A stretch of 64,000 nt of DNA. Origin: Rhodohalobacter halophilus (GTDB lineage Bacteria > Bacteroidota > Rhodothermia > Balneolales > Balneolaceae). Each line of letters begins with the position of its first letter. Within the stretch, counting starts at the first letter, position 1. This document shows, one piece after another, positions 43,338 through 52,227 of the stretch. The notes beneath the pieces are model-generated. The model was not told the DNA's origin. It saw only the letters and a program-made list of their open reading frames with translations, and did not search any database. Where the stretch lies: contig NZ_MDWE01000005.1 in NCBI RefSeq assembly GCF_001715195.1, positions 1 through 64,000 of the forward strand. Direction: 5' to 3'. The position numbers and the translations under genes were made by a program.

Positions 43338-44051
43338 ATGTCATCAAAACAGACCATTCAGATTTGGGATATTGAGGTTGAAGTGACGCGTAAACGAGTC
43401 AAAAATCTCAATATCCGAATCTATCCATCTGCCGGCAGGGTGGCGATGTCAATTCCGAGACGGTGCAGCCTGAGAACCGCAGAGTTATTTGCCAAAAAAA
43501 AGTACAAATGGATCAAAAAGCATCTGAATAAGAGAGATTCAACTGACAGGCAGAAAGTTCATAAGAGTAGATTTATAAGTGGTGAAACTCACAACATTTG
43601 GGGAACCCAGATGCCAATGAGAGTTGAACTGATTGAGGAGAAGCCGGGAGTGATTCTATCTGAAGAGGAGATATTGCTACACACAAGGCCGGGTAGCTCC
43701 AGAGAAAAACGTGAATCGGTACTGAATGAGTGGTATCGCTCCGAGTTGAAAAAGCGTATTCCCGTTCTGATAAAGAAATGGGAGAAACCAATGGGTGTTA
43801 ACGTAAATGAGTTTGGCGTAAAGCGAATGAAAACCCGATGGGGAACCTGCAACATCCGGGCAAAACGAATTTGGTTAAACCTGGAACTTGCAAAACGAGA
43901 TCCTGCTTGTTTGGAATATGTTGTTGTACATGAGATGGTTCATCTGCTTGAGCGTCTGCATAGTAAACGATTCTATCGGTTGATGGATCACTTTCTACCT
44001 GACTGGAGAGAACGTGATCTTTTATTAAAAGGGAAGAGGCTTACATGCTGA
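43338..44051 (+). CDS. YgjP-like zinc metallopeptidase (DUF45)
   Basis: The 237-residue protein has the YgjP/SprT-like layout: an N-terminal strand-rich half (IEVEVTRKRVKNLNIRIYPSAGRVAMSIP) and a C-terminal zinc-binding half. The latter includes MKTRWGTCNIRAKRIWLNLELAKRDPACLEYVVVHEMVHLLERLHSKRFYRLM, split here by HEMVH (the HExxH zinc motif, about residue 200) with a further histidine in ERLHSKRF. No signal peptide is seen. Members are assumed to be cytoplasmic metallopeptidases of unknown substrate. It begins 7 bases after ettA, so the two are probably cotranscribed, though no functional link is known. Confidence 0.9.
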   Translation: MSSKQTIQIWDIEVEVTRKRVKNLNIRIYPSAGRVAMSIPRRCSLRTAELFAKKKYKWIKKHLNKRDSTDRQKVHKSRFISGETHNIWGTQMPMRVELIEEKPGVILSEEEILLHTRPGSSREKRESVLNEWYRSELKKRIPVLIKKWEKPMGVNVNEFGVKRMKTRWGTCNIRAKRIWLNLELAKRDPACLEYVVVHEMVHLLERLHSKRFYRLMDHFLPDWRERDLLLKGKRLTC

Positions 44052-44605
44052 ACTTTCATTCTAGATCGGCAATGGAATGATATGATCACAAAAAGTATAG
44101 ATAAAAAAATAGAGGATTTTGGGTGTCCGCCAAAATCCTCTGTTGGTGTGTTGAGAAACGCTGCTCACACGCTTCTCAGATGTTCTCCAATCTTATCTCT
44201 GATTTATCAACTCTCTTAATATCGGATTAAAGATTGCTCTCTATTGTATAAGGAACAGATTTCATCAATTCCTTACAGCTTTTCTCAAATTTAAAAGTAG
44301 CGGGTCAAAATAAATAATAGAGTTATCTAACTTCATTTGAATTAGTTGGATACGTAGATATACTTAGAGCCTGATTATTTCAAATAATTAAAGAAATTTA
44401 TACCGGAAGGGTAGAAAAATCAGCCCGGCTGTTCGTGAACTGAGAACCGGGCATTGAGTGAGTCTGGGAAAGTTTGAAACGGAGTGCAAATCAGACGATG
44501 ATTAACGGTCAGAGAAATTCACAAGCGACTTCATTAGATCAAATCTGAGAAGCAAACCTCGAAAAAAGCGTTCAATTTATATTGAATGAAGTAAAATCTC
44601 CTTTT
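44052..44605. other. Gene-free region with a strong minus-strand terminator, possible ncRNA or long 3' UTR
   Basis: No protein gene is supported in 554 bases. Near its left end a perfect minus-strand terminator is preceded by another hairpin, TGAGAAGCG/CGTTTCTCA on the minus strand (about 44152-44178). The intervening 400 bases are AT-rich with a GC-richer patch near 44405-44470. It may be a long 3' UTR of the universal stress gene or a separate small RNA. Confidence 0.45.
44102..44141 (-). terminator. Strong minus-strand terminator
   Basis: AGAGGATTTTGG and CCAAAATCCTCT are perfect 12-base arms around a 7-base loop; on the minus strand the stem runs into ATTTTTTTAT. It lies 465 bases downstream of the universal stress gene. 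Confidence 0.85.
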
Positions 44606-45481
44606 TTATTTTTTATCTCGTTTTGGGTTGATGCTCAGTACAGCAGTTTTGACATGTCGAACAAGATTTGCCGTAGTACTTCCCATCATCAAATAGTTAA
44701 TACCGGTACGCCCAACGGTGGCCATTACAATTAAATTATATTCGTTATCATTCACGTGATTGAAAATGGCTTCGTGAGGGGAGTCTTGCGAAATAATCAC
44801 CATTGAGTTAACCTCTCCTTTCAACGAATGGAAATACTCTTTTTCCACTAATTTGATCCGTTTTTCCCGAATATCTGAAATTGAGATGCTCTCCTCATCC
44901 TCTTCTTCAAACTGATCAAAACTTACCACATGTACGAGATCTAAATCAGCACCGGATTTCTCTGCAATTTGTCGGGCATAAGGATAGGCACTGGCTGCAT
45001 TGTCCGAAAAGTCGGTTGTTACCAGAATTTTCTTGAAATCATCAACCTCTGACTCATTCTCAACTATAAGAACCGGTGTGTGGGCTAATCGAAGAACTTT
45101 TTCAGCAACAGATCCTAATAAAAATCTGCTGAATCCGGTACGACCGTGTGTACTCATTACAATGTAATCGAACTCTTCAGATGTATCGACAATACTTTGA
45201 GCCGGGTTTCCCATCATAACGATCGGTTTTTTAAGTATTCCTTTATCCACGTGCTCCTCAGCCAACTGCTTTAGCCGATCGGTAAGCGAATTTTCAATTT
45301 CTTCGAAGTCTTGATACATCTGCGAACTCATACCGAGAGCATAAGGCTCGTCAAGTTCAGAAATTGGGATGTGTGAGTGGAATGGAGTAACAGTTCCACC
45401 CATCAGTTTTGCAAATTTGTTAGCAACGGCAAGTGCTTTCTCACTCAGTTCAGAAAAATCGGTAGGAACAAGTATTTTCAT
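44606..45481 (-). CDS. Universal stress protein with tandem UspA domains
   Basis: The 291-residue protein consists of two UspA domains. Domain one (1-145) has ILVPTDFSELSEKALAVANKFA and the ATP-binding end VMSTHGRTGFSRFLLGSVAEKVLRLAHTPVLIV with the G-x2-G-x9-G-S pattern. Domain two (about 150-291) has ILVTTDFSDNAASAYPYARQIA and VMATVGRTGINYLMMGSTTANLVRHVKTAVLSI. Both keep the nucleotide loop, so both may bind ATP. Such proteins are induced by starvation or stress and act in the cytoplasm. It is monocistronic, with a strong terminator far downstream. Target and signal are unknown. Confidence 0.95.
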   Translation of the reverse strand: MKILVPTDFSELSEKALAVANKFAKLMGGTVTPFHSHIPISELDEPYALGMSSQMYQDFEEIENSLTDRLKQLAEEHVDKGILKKPIVMMGNPAQSIVDTSEEFDYIVMSTHGRTGFSRFLLGSVAEKVLRLAHTPVLIVENESEVDDFKKILVTTDFSDNAASAYPYARQIAEKSGADLDLVHVVSFDQFEEEDEESISISDIREKRIKLVEKEYFHSLKGEVNSMVIISQDSPHEAIFNHVNDNEYNLIVMATVGRTGINYLMMGSTTANLVRHVKTAVLSINPKRDKK

Positions 45482-45605
45482 GACTCTAATGGTTAAATGG
45501 ATTTGAATGTAAGTTCATCAAAAATGCGGAAAGCACAAAGAGATAGGGGGTCGGGCTTACTCTGATTTACCCCTGCTCCAAATCCCTATGATTTAAAAAT
45601 ATCAG

Positions 45606-46382
45606 TTATTGATTTCGATTCAAAACTCTTCGTAAAAGAATAAAGAATAGAATTCCTGATGAATACCAGATAAAAAACGGCAAAATCCATTCAATGAGTC
45701 CAATGGACAAAAAGAGGGCGATTAGTAATAACTGAAACCCAAGACCGTACACAGAGAGGAGCGTCATAAACCATTTTGGAAGTGTGTTACTGGTTGATGC
45801 ACTTTTGTCTATTATATAGATCACTTGATCAAAAATTGAATAGAAAAATTTATATGCAATATATAGTGCGGTAACCGATTTCTGACTTTCTCCGGGCAGA
45901 GCTTGCGGAACCTCTTTCTCAAAAACACGACTCGTTCTATCCCCACCGGCAGCTTTATGACGTAATATTACATAGTAATAGTTGTAGAGGGTTCCCTGTA
46001 GCTGAACACCCGCGAATGCAGTAACAAACATCCAGGCCGGTTGACCGGTAACGTTGAAAATAGTTCCGAGTATGATGAAGTTAAGTATGATGTCAAAAAC
46101 CGAATCCAGATAACGACCGGTATAAGAAGGAGTTTTTTTGAGGCGGGCAAGTTCACCGTCTGCAGCATCAAGGATCGATTTCAGAATCAAAAATAGTCCT
46201 GCCGTAACGTAGTACTCCCGAATGATCAGTAGGGAGGCTATAAGTCCGGATATTCCGAAAAGGAGTGTGACATGTACCGGTGTAACGGCTGTTTTTGAAA
46301 AAGCACAAGCGATGCGCAGAGCCAGCGGACGACCATAGTCGGAGAGATCAATAAATTTCTCCTCAGCAGAGAGTTTCGACAT
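45606..46382 (-). CDS. CDP-alcohol phosphatidyltransferase family protein
   Basis: The 258-residue membrane protein contains the full CDP-alcohol motif DAADGELARLKKTPSYTGRY followed by LDSVFD, that is D-x2-DG-x2-AR-x8-G-x3-D-x3-D, at about residues 73-98. Five to six hydrophobic helices are visible. Enzymes of this class move a phosphatidyl or phosphoryl group from a CDP-activated donor to an alcohol (serine, glycerol phosphate, inositol phosphate). The acceptor cannot be told from the sequence. It stands between unlinked genes. Because the organism appears to make sphingolipids, a role in sphingolipid head-group addition is conceivable but not supported by context. Confidence 0.92.
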   Translation of the reverse strand: MSKLSAEEKFIDLSDYGRPLALRIACAFSKTAVTPVHVTLLFGISGLIASLLIIREYYVTAGLFLILKSILDAADGELARLKKTPSYTGRYLDSVFDIILNFIILGTIFNVTGQPAWMFVTAFAGVQLQGTLYNYYYVILRHKAAGGDRTSRVFEKEVPQALPGESQKSVTALYIAYKFFYSIFDQVIYIIDKSASTSNTLPKWFMTLLSVYGLGFQLLLIALFLSIGLIEWILPFFIWYSSGILFFILLRRVLNRNQ

Positions 46383-46487
46383 AACGGCTTTTGATGAACA
46401 GTACTAAAAAAATCTGAAAATTCAATCAGAATCAGTTGATAATTGGTTTATCCAACGAAAACCGGGTATCGAAACGTTCAGATTATT

Positions 46488-47276
46488 TTAATCAGAAAAA
46501 TGATTGTTCAAGAATTTGAATAGGGAGTCATCGTAGGGGGTTACTTCCAGCGATCGTTGCACCTGAGTGCCATCCTCATTACTGTTGTTGATAACCTTTC
46601 CAATCAAAATAACTGTAGAGTCTTTTGGTTCGCCCTCGATTGTTATATCAAAATCTGAATAGTTCGCATCATAAGATGAGAGTTTATTTAATGCAAATGA
46701 TTCACCTCTTTCCGGCGCAAACGTTCCCCCACCGCCGCCGGCTTCCTGAGGAAGTATCCACCATTCAGCGGCATCAAAAGCTACGGATACCATATAAGAA
46801 CGAAGCTGGTCTAATGTACGGCTTGCTTCCAAACTTTGTTTGTTATTGGCCGAAACGTTTGTTTGTTGAAACAGTGAAAAAGAGGAGAGTAGAATTGCCA
46901 GACACAAAAAAGCTGCGGTAAAGTACCAATAGATTGGATATTCCTTTTCCTCTGATAGTGAGGTTAGCCTGCCTTTCAGAAAAAGCCATGGAAGAAACAC
47001 GAACAGTACAAGCATCCCTGCGACAATGATGAATGCCATCCGGTAAAAGGATGCCAAGGCTACGTCATTTCCGCCAAACCAATTGATTGCTTCGATAGTA
47101 ATGTGCTGCCGAATAAGGGAACCGGGTATCACAACTGAGTTGATAAAATAGTAGATCCACGAATTGTGAGGAAAAACACTGTAAACAGAAGTCAACAGAT
47201 ATTCTGCAAAAATCAAAACCACAATGATGAGTCCTACAATAATCCAGGGGGTGTAGGATTTAGTTCTGCCGTTCAT
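46488..47276 (-). CDS. Membrane protein of unknown function, pair member 2
   Basis: The 262-residue protein has three clear membrane helices in its first half: about residues 10-35 (WIIVGLIIVVLIFAEYLLT), 77-100 (FIIVAGMLVLFVFLPWLFL) and 115-135 (WYFTAAFLCLAILLSSFSLF). The soluble C-terminal half, probably outside the cytoplasm, includes a GGGGGTFAPERGESFALNKL stretch and strand-like segments (FDITIEGEPKDSTVILIGKV). It overlaps the preceding gene by 17 bases, so the two are translated together. I recognise no family. A membrane sensor or assembly factor is possible, but no motif supports either. Confidence 0.75.
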   Translation of the reverse strand: MNGRTKSYTPWIIVGLIIVVLIFAEYLLTSVYSVFPHNSWIYYFINSVVIPGSLIRQHITIEAINWFGGNDVALASFYRMAFIIVAGMLVLFVFLPWLFLKGRLTSLSEEKEYPIYWYFTAAFLCLAILLSSFSLFQQTNVSANNKQSLEASRTLDQLRSYMVSVAFDAAEWWILPQEAGGGGGTFAPERGESFALNKLSSYDANYSDFDITIEGEPKDSTVILIGKVINNSNEDGTQVQRSLEVTPYDDSLFKFLNNHFSD

Positions 47277-47904
47277 ATACCACTCCTTCTTTTGTTAATG
47301 TTGCTTTAGCTTCATACATACCTCGGTTGCCATTGCTGTTTTCAAAATTTGAATCATACCCAGGGGTGAAAACGGCCGAGACAGAAAGAACAATAGAATC
47401 GGGGTCTGCTACTTCATAAAGAAGAGGCATTTCTCTTTCCTCATCAGGATCTTCCGGTGATATTGTTCCATCTTCATTTAATCGTTCTGTAAAAAGAGTT
47501 CTGAAAGATTCCTCAAGAGTGGCATTTGATGGCTCAGACTCCTGATAGTAGTGCCTCAGAGTATATAAAAGTGTTTTTTCCATCTCTGTTTGTGAAATAC
47601 CATGAATTATGGTTGTGCGAATGGTTCTCAAGGTTTCTTTTTGGCGGTCAGAATTTATGTAGAACTGAATGGAAGCAAGTGCCTGAGTAACGATTAGCAG
47701 TAGAATAATGACCCGAAAACTGAATAGGGCAGCGCGACTTTCATTTTTAGAAGCTACTCTTTGATCCACAATTATCAACCAGATAACTGCAGTCATGAAT
47801 GCTGCCGTGTAGCCGATCCACAAATTTTGAAATAGAAATGCCGGGGAAAATGCAATCAGAACTGAAACGACTCCACCAATCAGCAGTTTACCTTGATTTT
47901 TCAT
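47260..47904 (-). CDS. Membrane protein of unknown function, pair member 1
   Basis: From ATG 47904 the protein has 214 residues, beginning MKNQGKLLIGGVVSVLIAFSP; a start at 47940 would add 12 residues. Three hydrophobic helices occupy about 6-25, 28-45 and 58-78. The rest (about 80-214) is soluble, with an acidic loop (EDPDEEREMPLLYEVADPD) and a terminal strand-rich portion (SIVLSVSAVFTPGYD, MYEAKATLTKEGVVYE). The layout mirrors the next gene: three N-terminal helices, then a soluble C-terminal domain ending in strands that mention an added or altered property. The two may form a complex. No family recognised. Confidence 0.72.
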   Translation of the reverse strand: MKNQGKLLIGGVVSVLIAFSPAFLFQNLWIGYTAAFMTAVIWLIIVDQRVASKNESRAALFSFRVIILLLIVTQALASIQFYINSDRQKETLRTIRTTIIHGISQTEMEKTLLYTLRHYYQESEPSNATLEESFRTLFTERLNEDGTISPEDPDEEREMPLLYEVADPDSIVLSVSAVFTPGYDSNFENSNGNRGMYEAKATLTKEGVVYERQN

Positions 47905-48013
47905 GAAACCCGAATTCGTTAATTTTAAAGTATTTAACAAAGTCAGGTAGAAAAAACAAAAATTTATCAGTTCAGGGTTTGATCATATTTAATGAAGGTT
48001 TGCAAGGAATTAT

Positions 48014-50410
48014 TTAATGCTTCTCATCATCGTCATCATTGACAATTCCAAGTCCTCTGCCTATCCGCTTAAAGATATTGCCCCTATTTTTTTTCTCGTC
48101 CTCATGATCAACCACACGAGGTTCATCACTGCTTTTACCGGTGAAAAAATCCCGGATTCTGTCGGTGATTCGGTCATTCCGAGTATCCCGGCACTCCATG
48201 GAGAACGGAGAATCGATCTGGTGGGAATAGAACTTTTCAGGAGGTGAACTCAAGGCGTTATCTTGACTCAATTTTTGTAGAAACAGACCGGCTATTGGCA
48301 GGGCGGTCTGTGAGGCATAAGCCGGATACTCACGAAATCGTACCCTGTGGTTCCATCCGCCTACCCGGGTTCCAAAAACCAGGTCCGGTGTAAAACCGAT
48401 AAACCAGCCGTCGGTAAAATTTTGGGTAGTTCCTGTTTTCCCACCTAATGCATGATTGATTTGAAAACGTGTACGCAACGGGTTGCCGGTTCCTTCATTC
48501 ACCGTTTTTTCGAGCATTGCAACCATTGTTGCCGCAGTCGCGTCTGAGATTCCATCCGGAGGTTGTGAAGAGAACGGGGTTTCAATTTTTAGACTACCGG
48601 AGACCGGGAGATGAATCTGATTGGATTCATTCTCTTTTTCTCCGCCTTCGTAGATGAGTTCTCCCTCATCGGTGTAGATTTTGGTGATGAAAATCGGTTC
48701 AACCGGTTTGCCCTCATTCAAAAAAGAGGTGTATGCCGTTGTTAACTCCATAAGTGACATTTGAGCCGTTCCAAGCGCAACGGATAAACCATCCGGCAGG
48801 GAGGTACGAATACCCATCTGTCTTGCTGTTTCACCGATTTGCTCCATTCCGGTTTCCGCCGCAAGCTGAACAGCTACGGTATTGACTGATTGTGCCAGTG
48901 CCGCCTGCAGGGAGTAGCGGCCGCCATACTCTTCATTGTTATTACGGGGTGTCCAGTCATCGTATGAGGCATATTGAGCCAAAATATTTCGCTGGTAGTC
49001 GCATGGTGTTCTGCCCGATTCGATTGCGGAGGCATAAAGAATCGGTTTAAACGCTGAACCCGGCTGACGAGAAGCAAGCACCTGGTCGTATGGGAAGTGA
49101 CGATAATCGATGCCGCCAACCCACGATTTCACATGTCCGGTTACAGGGTCTATGGCAAAGAACCCTGCGTTCAGAAAGGAGAGGTAGTAACGAATTTCAT
49201 TGTAGGGAGAAAGTTCAACCTGTCTGTATCCTTCCCATGAAAATAATAGGGATGGAGCAGGTTCATGCAGGATTACCTGAATCTCCTGTTCGCTTAATCC
49301 CTCAGCTTTTAGTTCTCTGAACTGCGCACTCTGTTCCCAAACTCTAATAATTTCCGGATCATCCTCACCAAATATGGGGTTGCGATCTACTTCACGATCA
49401 AAAATTTGCTGGAGCTCTTTCATTTGAGCTTTAACCGCTTCTTCTGCGGCATTCTGTATACGGGAATTGAGCGTAGTGTGTACGATAAGTCCCTGATCCG
49501 GTGATTCAACATTCAGATCACCTTTAATGTTGAGTGTGTCAAGAATGGTGCTCAGTTCTTTTCGGACCTGAACTTTAAAATATGGGGCGAGGTTTTGCAG
49601 ACCTGCAGATCGGTTGTACCTTGTAGCAAGAGGCTCTGTGATGGTCTCACTGGCAGTTTCTTCATCAATCAGGCTATATTTTTCCATCTGACGAATAACC
49701 AGATCTCTTCTTGCTTTTGCACGTTCCGGATTGCGATGCGGGTTGTAATAGGTGGTCGCTTTCAGTACTCCGGCCAGGGTTGCAGCTTCATTCAGTGAGA
49801 GGTCGGAAGACGACTTGCTAAAAAAACGGTAGGAAGCCATCTCAATTCCAAATGTGTCTTCACCGAATGAGACGTGATTCAGATAGAGTTCCAGTATTTC
49901 GTCTTTTGAGTAGACCGATTCAATCCTGCGCGCGATGATCATTTCGCGAAGCTTATCGGTAAATAGTGAAAAGCGTCCGTACTCCTCCCTCGGATAGAGG
50001 TTTTTGGCAAGCTGTTGTGTAATTGTACTTCCCCCGCCTGCGTTTTCACCAAGCAGGATGGTTTTAATGAAGACCCTGCCAAGCGCTTTATAATCAATAC
50101 CATTGTGTGATCTGAATCGAATGTCTTCAATAGCAAGAAGCGCGTTTAGAAATTTTGTGTCAACTTCATTCAGGGATATGTTCGAGACATTCTGATTCTG
50201 AAAACTTCCGATCTCTACTCCATCCGAGGAGATCAGTACGGTCGCATTGGCTTGATGAATATTACTGATCTCTTTTGTGCCGGGAACGTGACCGAATAGC
50301 CCCAAAAGTGTCAGTAGAAAAATGAACATAAATAGCAGGATCGGGGTGAGAACAGCTACCGATAGAACTTTTTTCCAATGCGGAAAAGGTGAAAGATGTT
50401 TTGATTTCAA
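48014..50410 (-). CDS. Class A penicillin-binding protein 1A (bifunctional transglycosylase/transpeptidase)
   Basis: The 798-residue protein has a short cytoplasmic tail, one membrane helix (about 15-37) and the GT51 glycosyltransferase domain: LAIEDIRFRSHNGID with the catalytic glutamate (about residue 96), GGSTITQQLAKNLYPRE and KDEILELYLNHVSFGEDTFG. The transpeptidase domain follows with the active-site SxxK in GSAFKPILYA (about 450), SVN in QSVNTVA and the KTGTT box in GGKTGTTQNFTDGWFIGFTP. The tail is Lys/Asp-rich and ends in an acidic stretch. It polymerises and cross-links peptidoglycan from lipid II on the outer side of the inner membrane. Symbol mrcA/ponA is used for homologues. Confidence 0.96.
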   Translation of the reverse strand: MKSKHLSPFPHWKKVLSVAVLTPILLFMFIFLLTLLGLFGHVPGTKEISNIHQANATVLISSDGVEIGSFQNQNVSNISLNEVDTKFLNALLAIEDIRFRSHNGIDYKALGRVFIKTILLGENAGGGSTITQQLAKNLYPREEYGRFSLFTDKLREMIIARRIESVYSKDEILELYLNHVSFGEDTFGIEMASYRFFSKSSSDLSLNEAATLAGVLKATTYYNPHRNPERAKARRDLVIRQMEKYSLIDEETASETITEPLATRYNRSAGLQNLAPYFKVQVRKELSTILDTLNIKGDLNVESPDQGLIVHTTLNSRIQNAAEEAVKAQMKELQQIFDREVDRNPIFGEDDPEIIRVWEQSAQFRELKAEGLSEQEIQVILHEPAPSLLFSWEGYRQVELSPYNEIRYYLSFLNAGFFAIDPVTGHVKSWVGGIDYRHFPYDQVLASRQPGSAFKPILYASAIESGRTPCDYQRNILAQYASYDDWTPRNNNEEYGGRYSLQAALAQSVNTVAVQLAAETGMEQIGETARQMGIRTSLPDGLSVALGTAQMSLMELTTAYTSFLNEGKPVEPIFITKIYTDEGELIYEGGEKENESNQIHLPVSGSLKIETPFSSQPPDGISDATAATMVAMLEKTVNEGTGNPLRTRFQINHALGGKTGTTQNFTDGWFIGFTPDLVFGTRVGGWNHRVRFREYPAYASQTALPIAGLFLQKLSQDNALSSPPEKFYSHQIDSPFSMECRDTRNDRITDRIRDFFTGKSSDEPRVVDHEDEKKNRGNIFKRIGRGLGIVNDDDDEKH

Positions 50411-50756
50411 AATGGTGAATGTTGCTAAGCGGTTGTGAGATTATGTTCAATTTATCATAAACTATATGCCGGGTGAAATGTTTCGTGAGGATTAAACAGC
50501 CTGGCAGCGTCCGGGAAATAGTTCAAAAGCTTTTTAGCATGCTCATTCACATAACGTTCCAAGAAATCAGACCTGCCAAGTTCTTTGAACGTTGACAGGT
50601 GTATCCATTACAACTGTTTGGTTAAACGCTTGAGCTCGAAATGCTAAACAAGGTATTCCTATGTAGCAGGAATTTCGGTAATCAGGTTTGAATGAGTTGG
50701 GGGAACGTCTAAGGCATGAAAGGGATAGAAATATCATGTTATTAGATAGGCAAATT
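50411..50756. other. Gene-free region holding a REP-like palindrome
   Basis: No gene is seen in about 350 bases. A 30-base imperfect hairpin lies at 50571-50600; the rest is unremarkable. Confidence 0.5.
50571..50600. repeat. REP-like imperfect palindrome
   Basis: ACCTGCCAAGTTC and GAACGTTGACAGGT are nearly complementary arms (one mismatch, one bulge) around TTT. The ACCTG...CAGGT ends resemble the CCTGTCAGGTTTT-type palindromes scattered in many Bacteroidota genomes. Only one copy is in the window. Confidence 0.5.
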
Positions 50757-51548
50757 TTAACCCTTTAAAATCGACTCATCGAGCATGTCATTCTCAAAGA
50801 AAACGGTTCGGTTGCATAGCTTGATGGCGAGATAAACGGAGAGAATCGTCCCGGAGAAGATGGCCAGCATAATCATTATCTGGTACTGGATGGCAGTCAT
50901 CGGGGAGCTTCCGCTCAGAATTTGACCGGTCATCATTCCCGGCAATGAAACCAGCCCGATCGTTGCCATAGAGGCCAGGGTAGGGTTTGCCGACTTTTTG
51001 AGTGCTGTCTGAAAAAACGGATAGAGCGCTTCACTTCTGCTGGCACCGCATGATAAGAAGAACTGAAACCGCTCCCGGTTCTCCTTCAGGCTGTAGTAAA
51101 AATCATTGATGCCAATCACGTTGCTGCGGAGGCAGTTGCCGAGTACCATCCCGGTTATGGGAATGGCGTACTGGGCTTCCAGCAGTTCGGGTAGCTGAAT
51201 TACCAGTTCAAGGAAAAAGAAATTGATGAGTACAATACCGAAAAAGGTGGCCGCGAAAACCGGAATTAACAATTCTTTCTTCCGGCTGAGCTCACTGCGG
51301 TCAATGGTGGCAAAATCGGCTACAATCACCATCACCATAATCCAAGCGAGGTTTACCCAGGCGTTGTCCAGCTCAAACAGGTATTCCAGATAGTATCCGA
51401 CAAAAATGAGCTGGAGCGTCATGCGTACAGTGGCGATTAGCATTTTGCTGTTCAGCCCGGTTTTGTAGTAACCCAGAATGGCAGCCGGGATCAACAGACT
51501 GATAAATGCGATTGATAACTGAAACCAACTGAGTTGAATAATATCCAC
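50757..51548 (-). CDS. fetB: FetB-type ABC transporter permease (UPF0014)
   Basis: The 263-residue protein has about seven membrane helices and the UPF0014/YbbM signatures: TVRMTLQLIFVGYYLEYLF, ATFFGIVLINFFFLELV, PITGMVLGNCLRSNVIGINDFY, GASRSEALYPFFQTALKKS and GLVSLPGMMTGQILSGSSP. In E. coli the FetAB system exports iron or protects from peroxide stress. The permease gene starts 10 bases after the ATPase gene ends, making an obvious transporter pair. The preceding amidase gene is on the same strand and may be cotranscribed. The cargo in this organism is not known. Confidence 0.93.
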   Translation of the reverse strand: MDIIQLSWFQLSIAFISLLIPAAILGYYKTGLNSKMLIATVRMTLQLIFVGYYLEYLFELDNAWVNLAWIMVMVIVADFATIDRSELSRKKELLIPVFAATFFGIVLINFFFLELVIQLPELLEAQYAIPITGMVLGNCLRSNVIGINDFYYSLKENRERFQFFLSCGASRSEALYPFFQTALKKSANPTLASMATIGLVSLPGMMTGQILSGSSPMTAIQYQIMIMLAIFSGTILSVYLAIKLCNRTVFFENDMLDESILKG

Positions 51549-51558
51549 TGTATTTCGT

Positions 51559-52200
51559 CTACGGATTTAAGTCTATAACTTTTTCACAACGTTCAACCCA
51601 AAACGGGTCGTGAGAGGTTGAGAGGAGTGTTCTTTTATTTTGGTTGAGCAGCAAATCGGCTGCTTTCGACTTGGAATCGTGATCCAGCGCTGAAGTGGGT
51701 TCATCTAAAAGAATAAAGGGCTGATTAAGTAAGACACAGATTGCCAGTCCGATTCGTTGTCGTTGACCGGTTGATAAATCTGAGTATGACTTTTGTAGAA
51801 TTTCATCCGGGGTTAAGCCAAAATTCTGTAGTGTAGCTTCGATTGCAGACTGATTGGGTTTAATCTTTTTGTGGGCTTGAAATGTGAACGGAAAGAGAAT
51901 AACATCTTCAACCAAACCCGTACCGATATTCAGATCTTGTGGAAGCCATGAGGAATTTTTCCTCAGATTTCGGATGGTTTCCGGATTCTTTAAAGATTCA
52001 CCCTGATATAAAATATCACCCTGCTGAAGAGACTCAAATCCAAGAATTAATCGAAAAAGAGTGGTTTTTCCGCTTCCCGATTCACCCTTCAGAACAACCT
52101 TGTCACCTTTATGGATGACGAAGTTGAAGTTTTCAAAAATTACTTCATCACCATAGCGAAAGTGGATGTTCCTGCCTTCAAGAAGCGGGGTTGAACTCAT
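51559..52200 (-). CDS. fetA: FetA-type ABC transporter ATP-binding protein
   Basis: The 213-residue ABC ATPase has Walker A LKGESGSGKTTLFRLI (about residue 38), the Q-loop in SWLPQDLNIGTG, signature DLSTGQRQRIGLAI, Walker B FILLDEPTSALD and the H-loop histidine in LLSTSHDPFW. The short length and lack of any fused domain fit FetA/YbbL. Together with the permease encoded next it would form an exporter, related in E. coli to iron homeostasis. It begins 28 bases after the amidase stop on the same strand. Confidence 0.92.
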   Translation of the reverse strand: MSSTPLLEGRNIHFRYGDEVIFENFNFVIHKGDKVVLKGESGSGKTTLFRLILGFESLQQGDILYQGESLKNPETIRNLRKNSSWLPQDLNIGTGLVEDVILFPFTFQAHKKIKPNQSAIEATLQNFGLTPDEILQKSYSDLSTGQRQRIGLAICVLLNQPFILLDEPTSALDHDSKSKAADLLLNQNKRTLLSTSHDPFWVERCEKVIDLNP

Positions 52201-52227
52201 CTGTTGTTTTGTGCCGATTGTTCTGTC

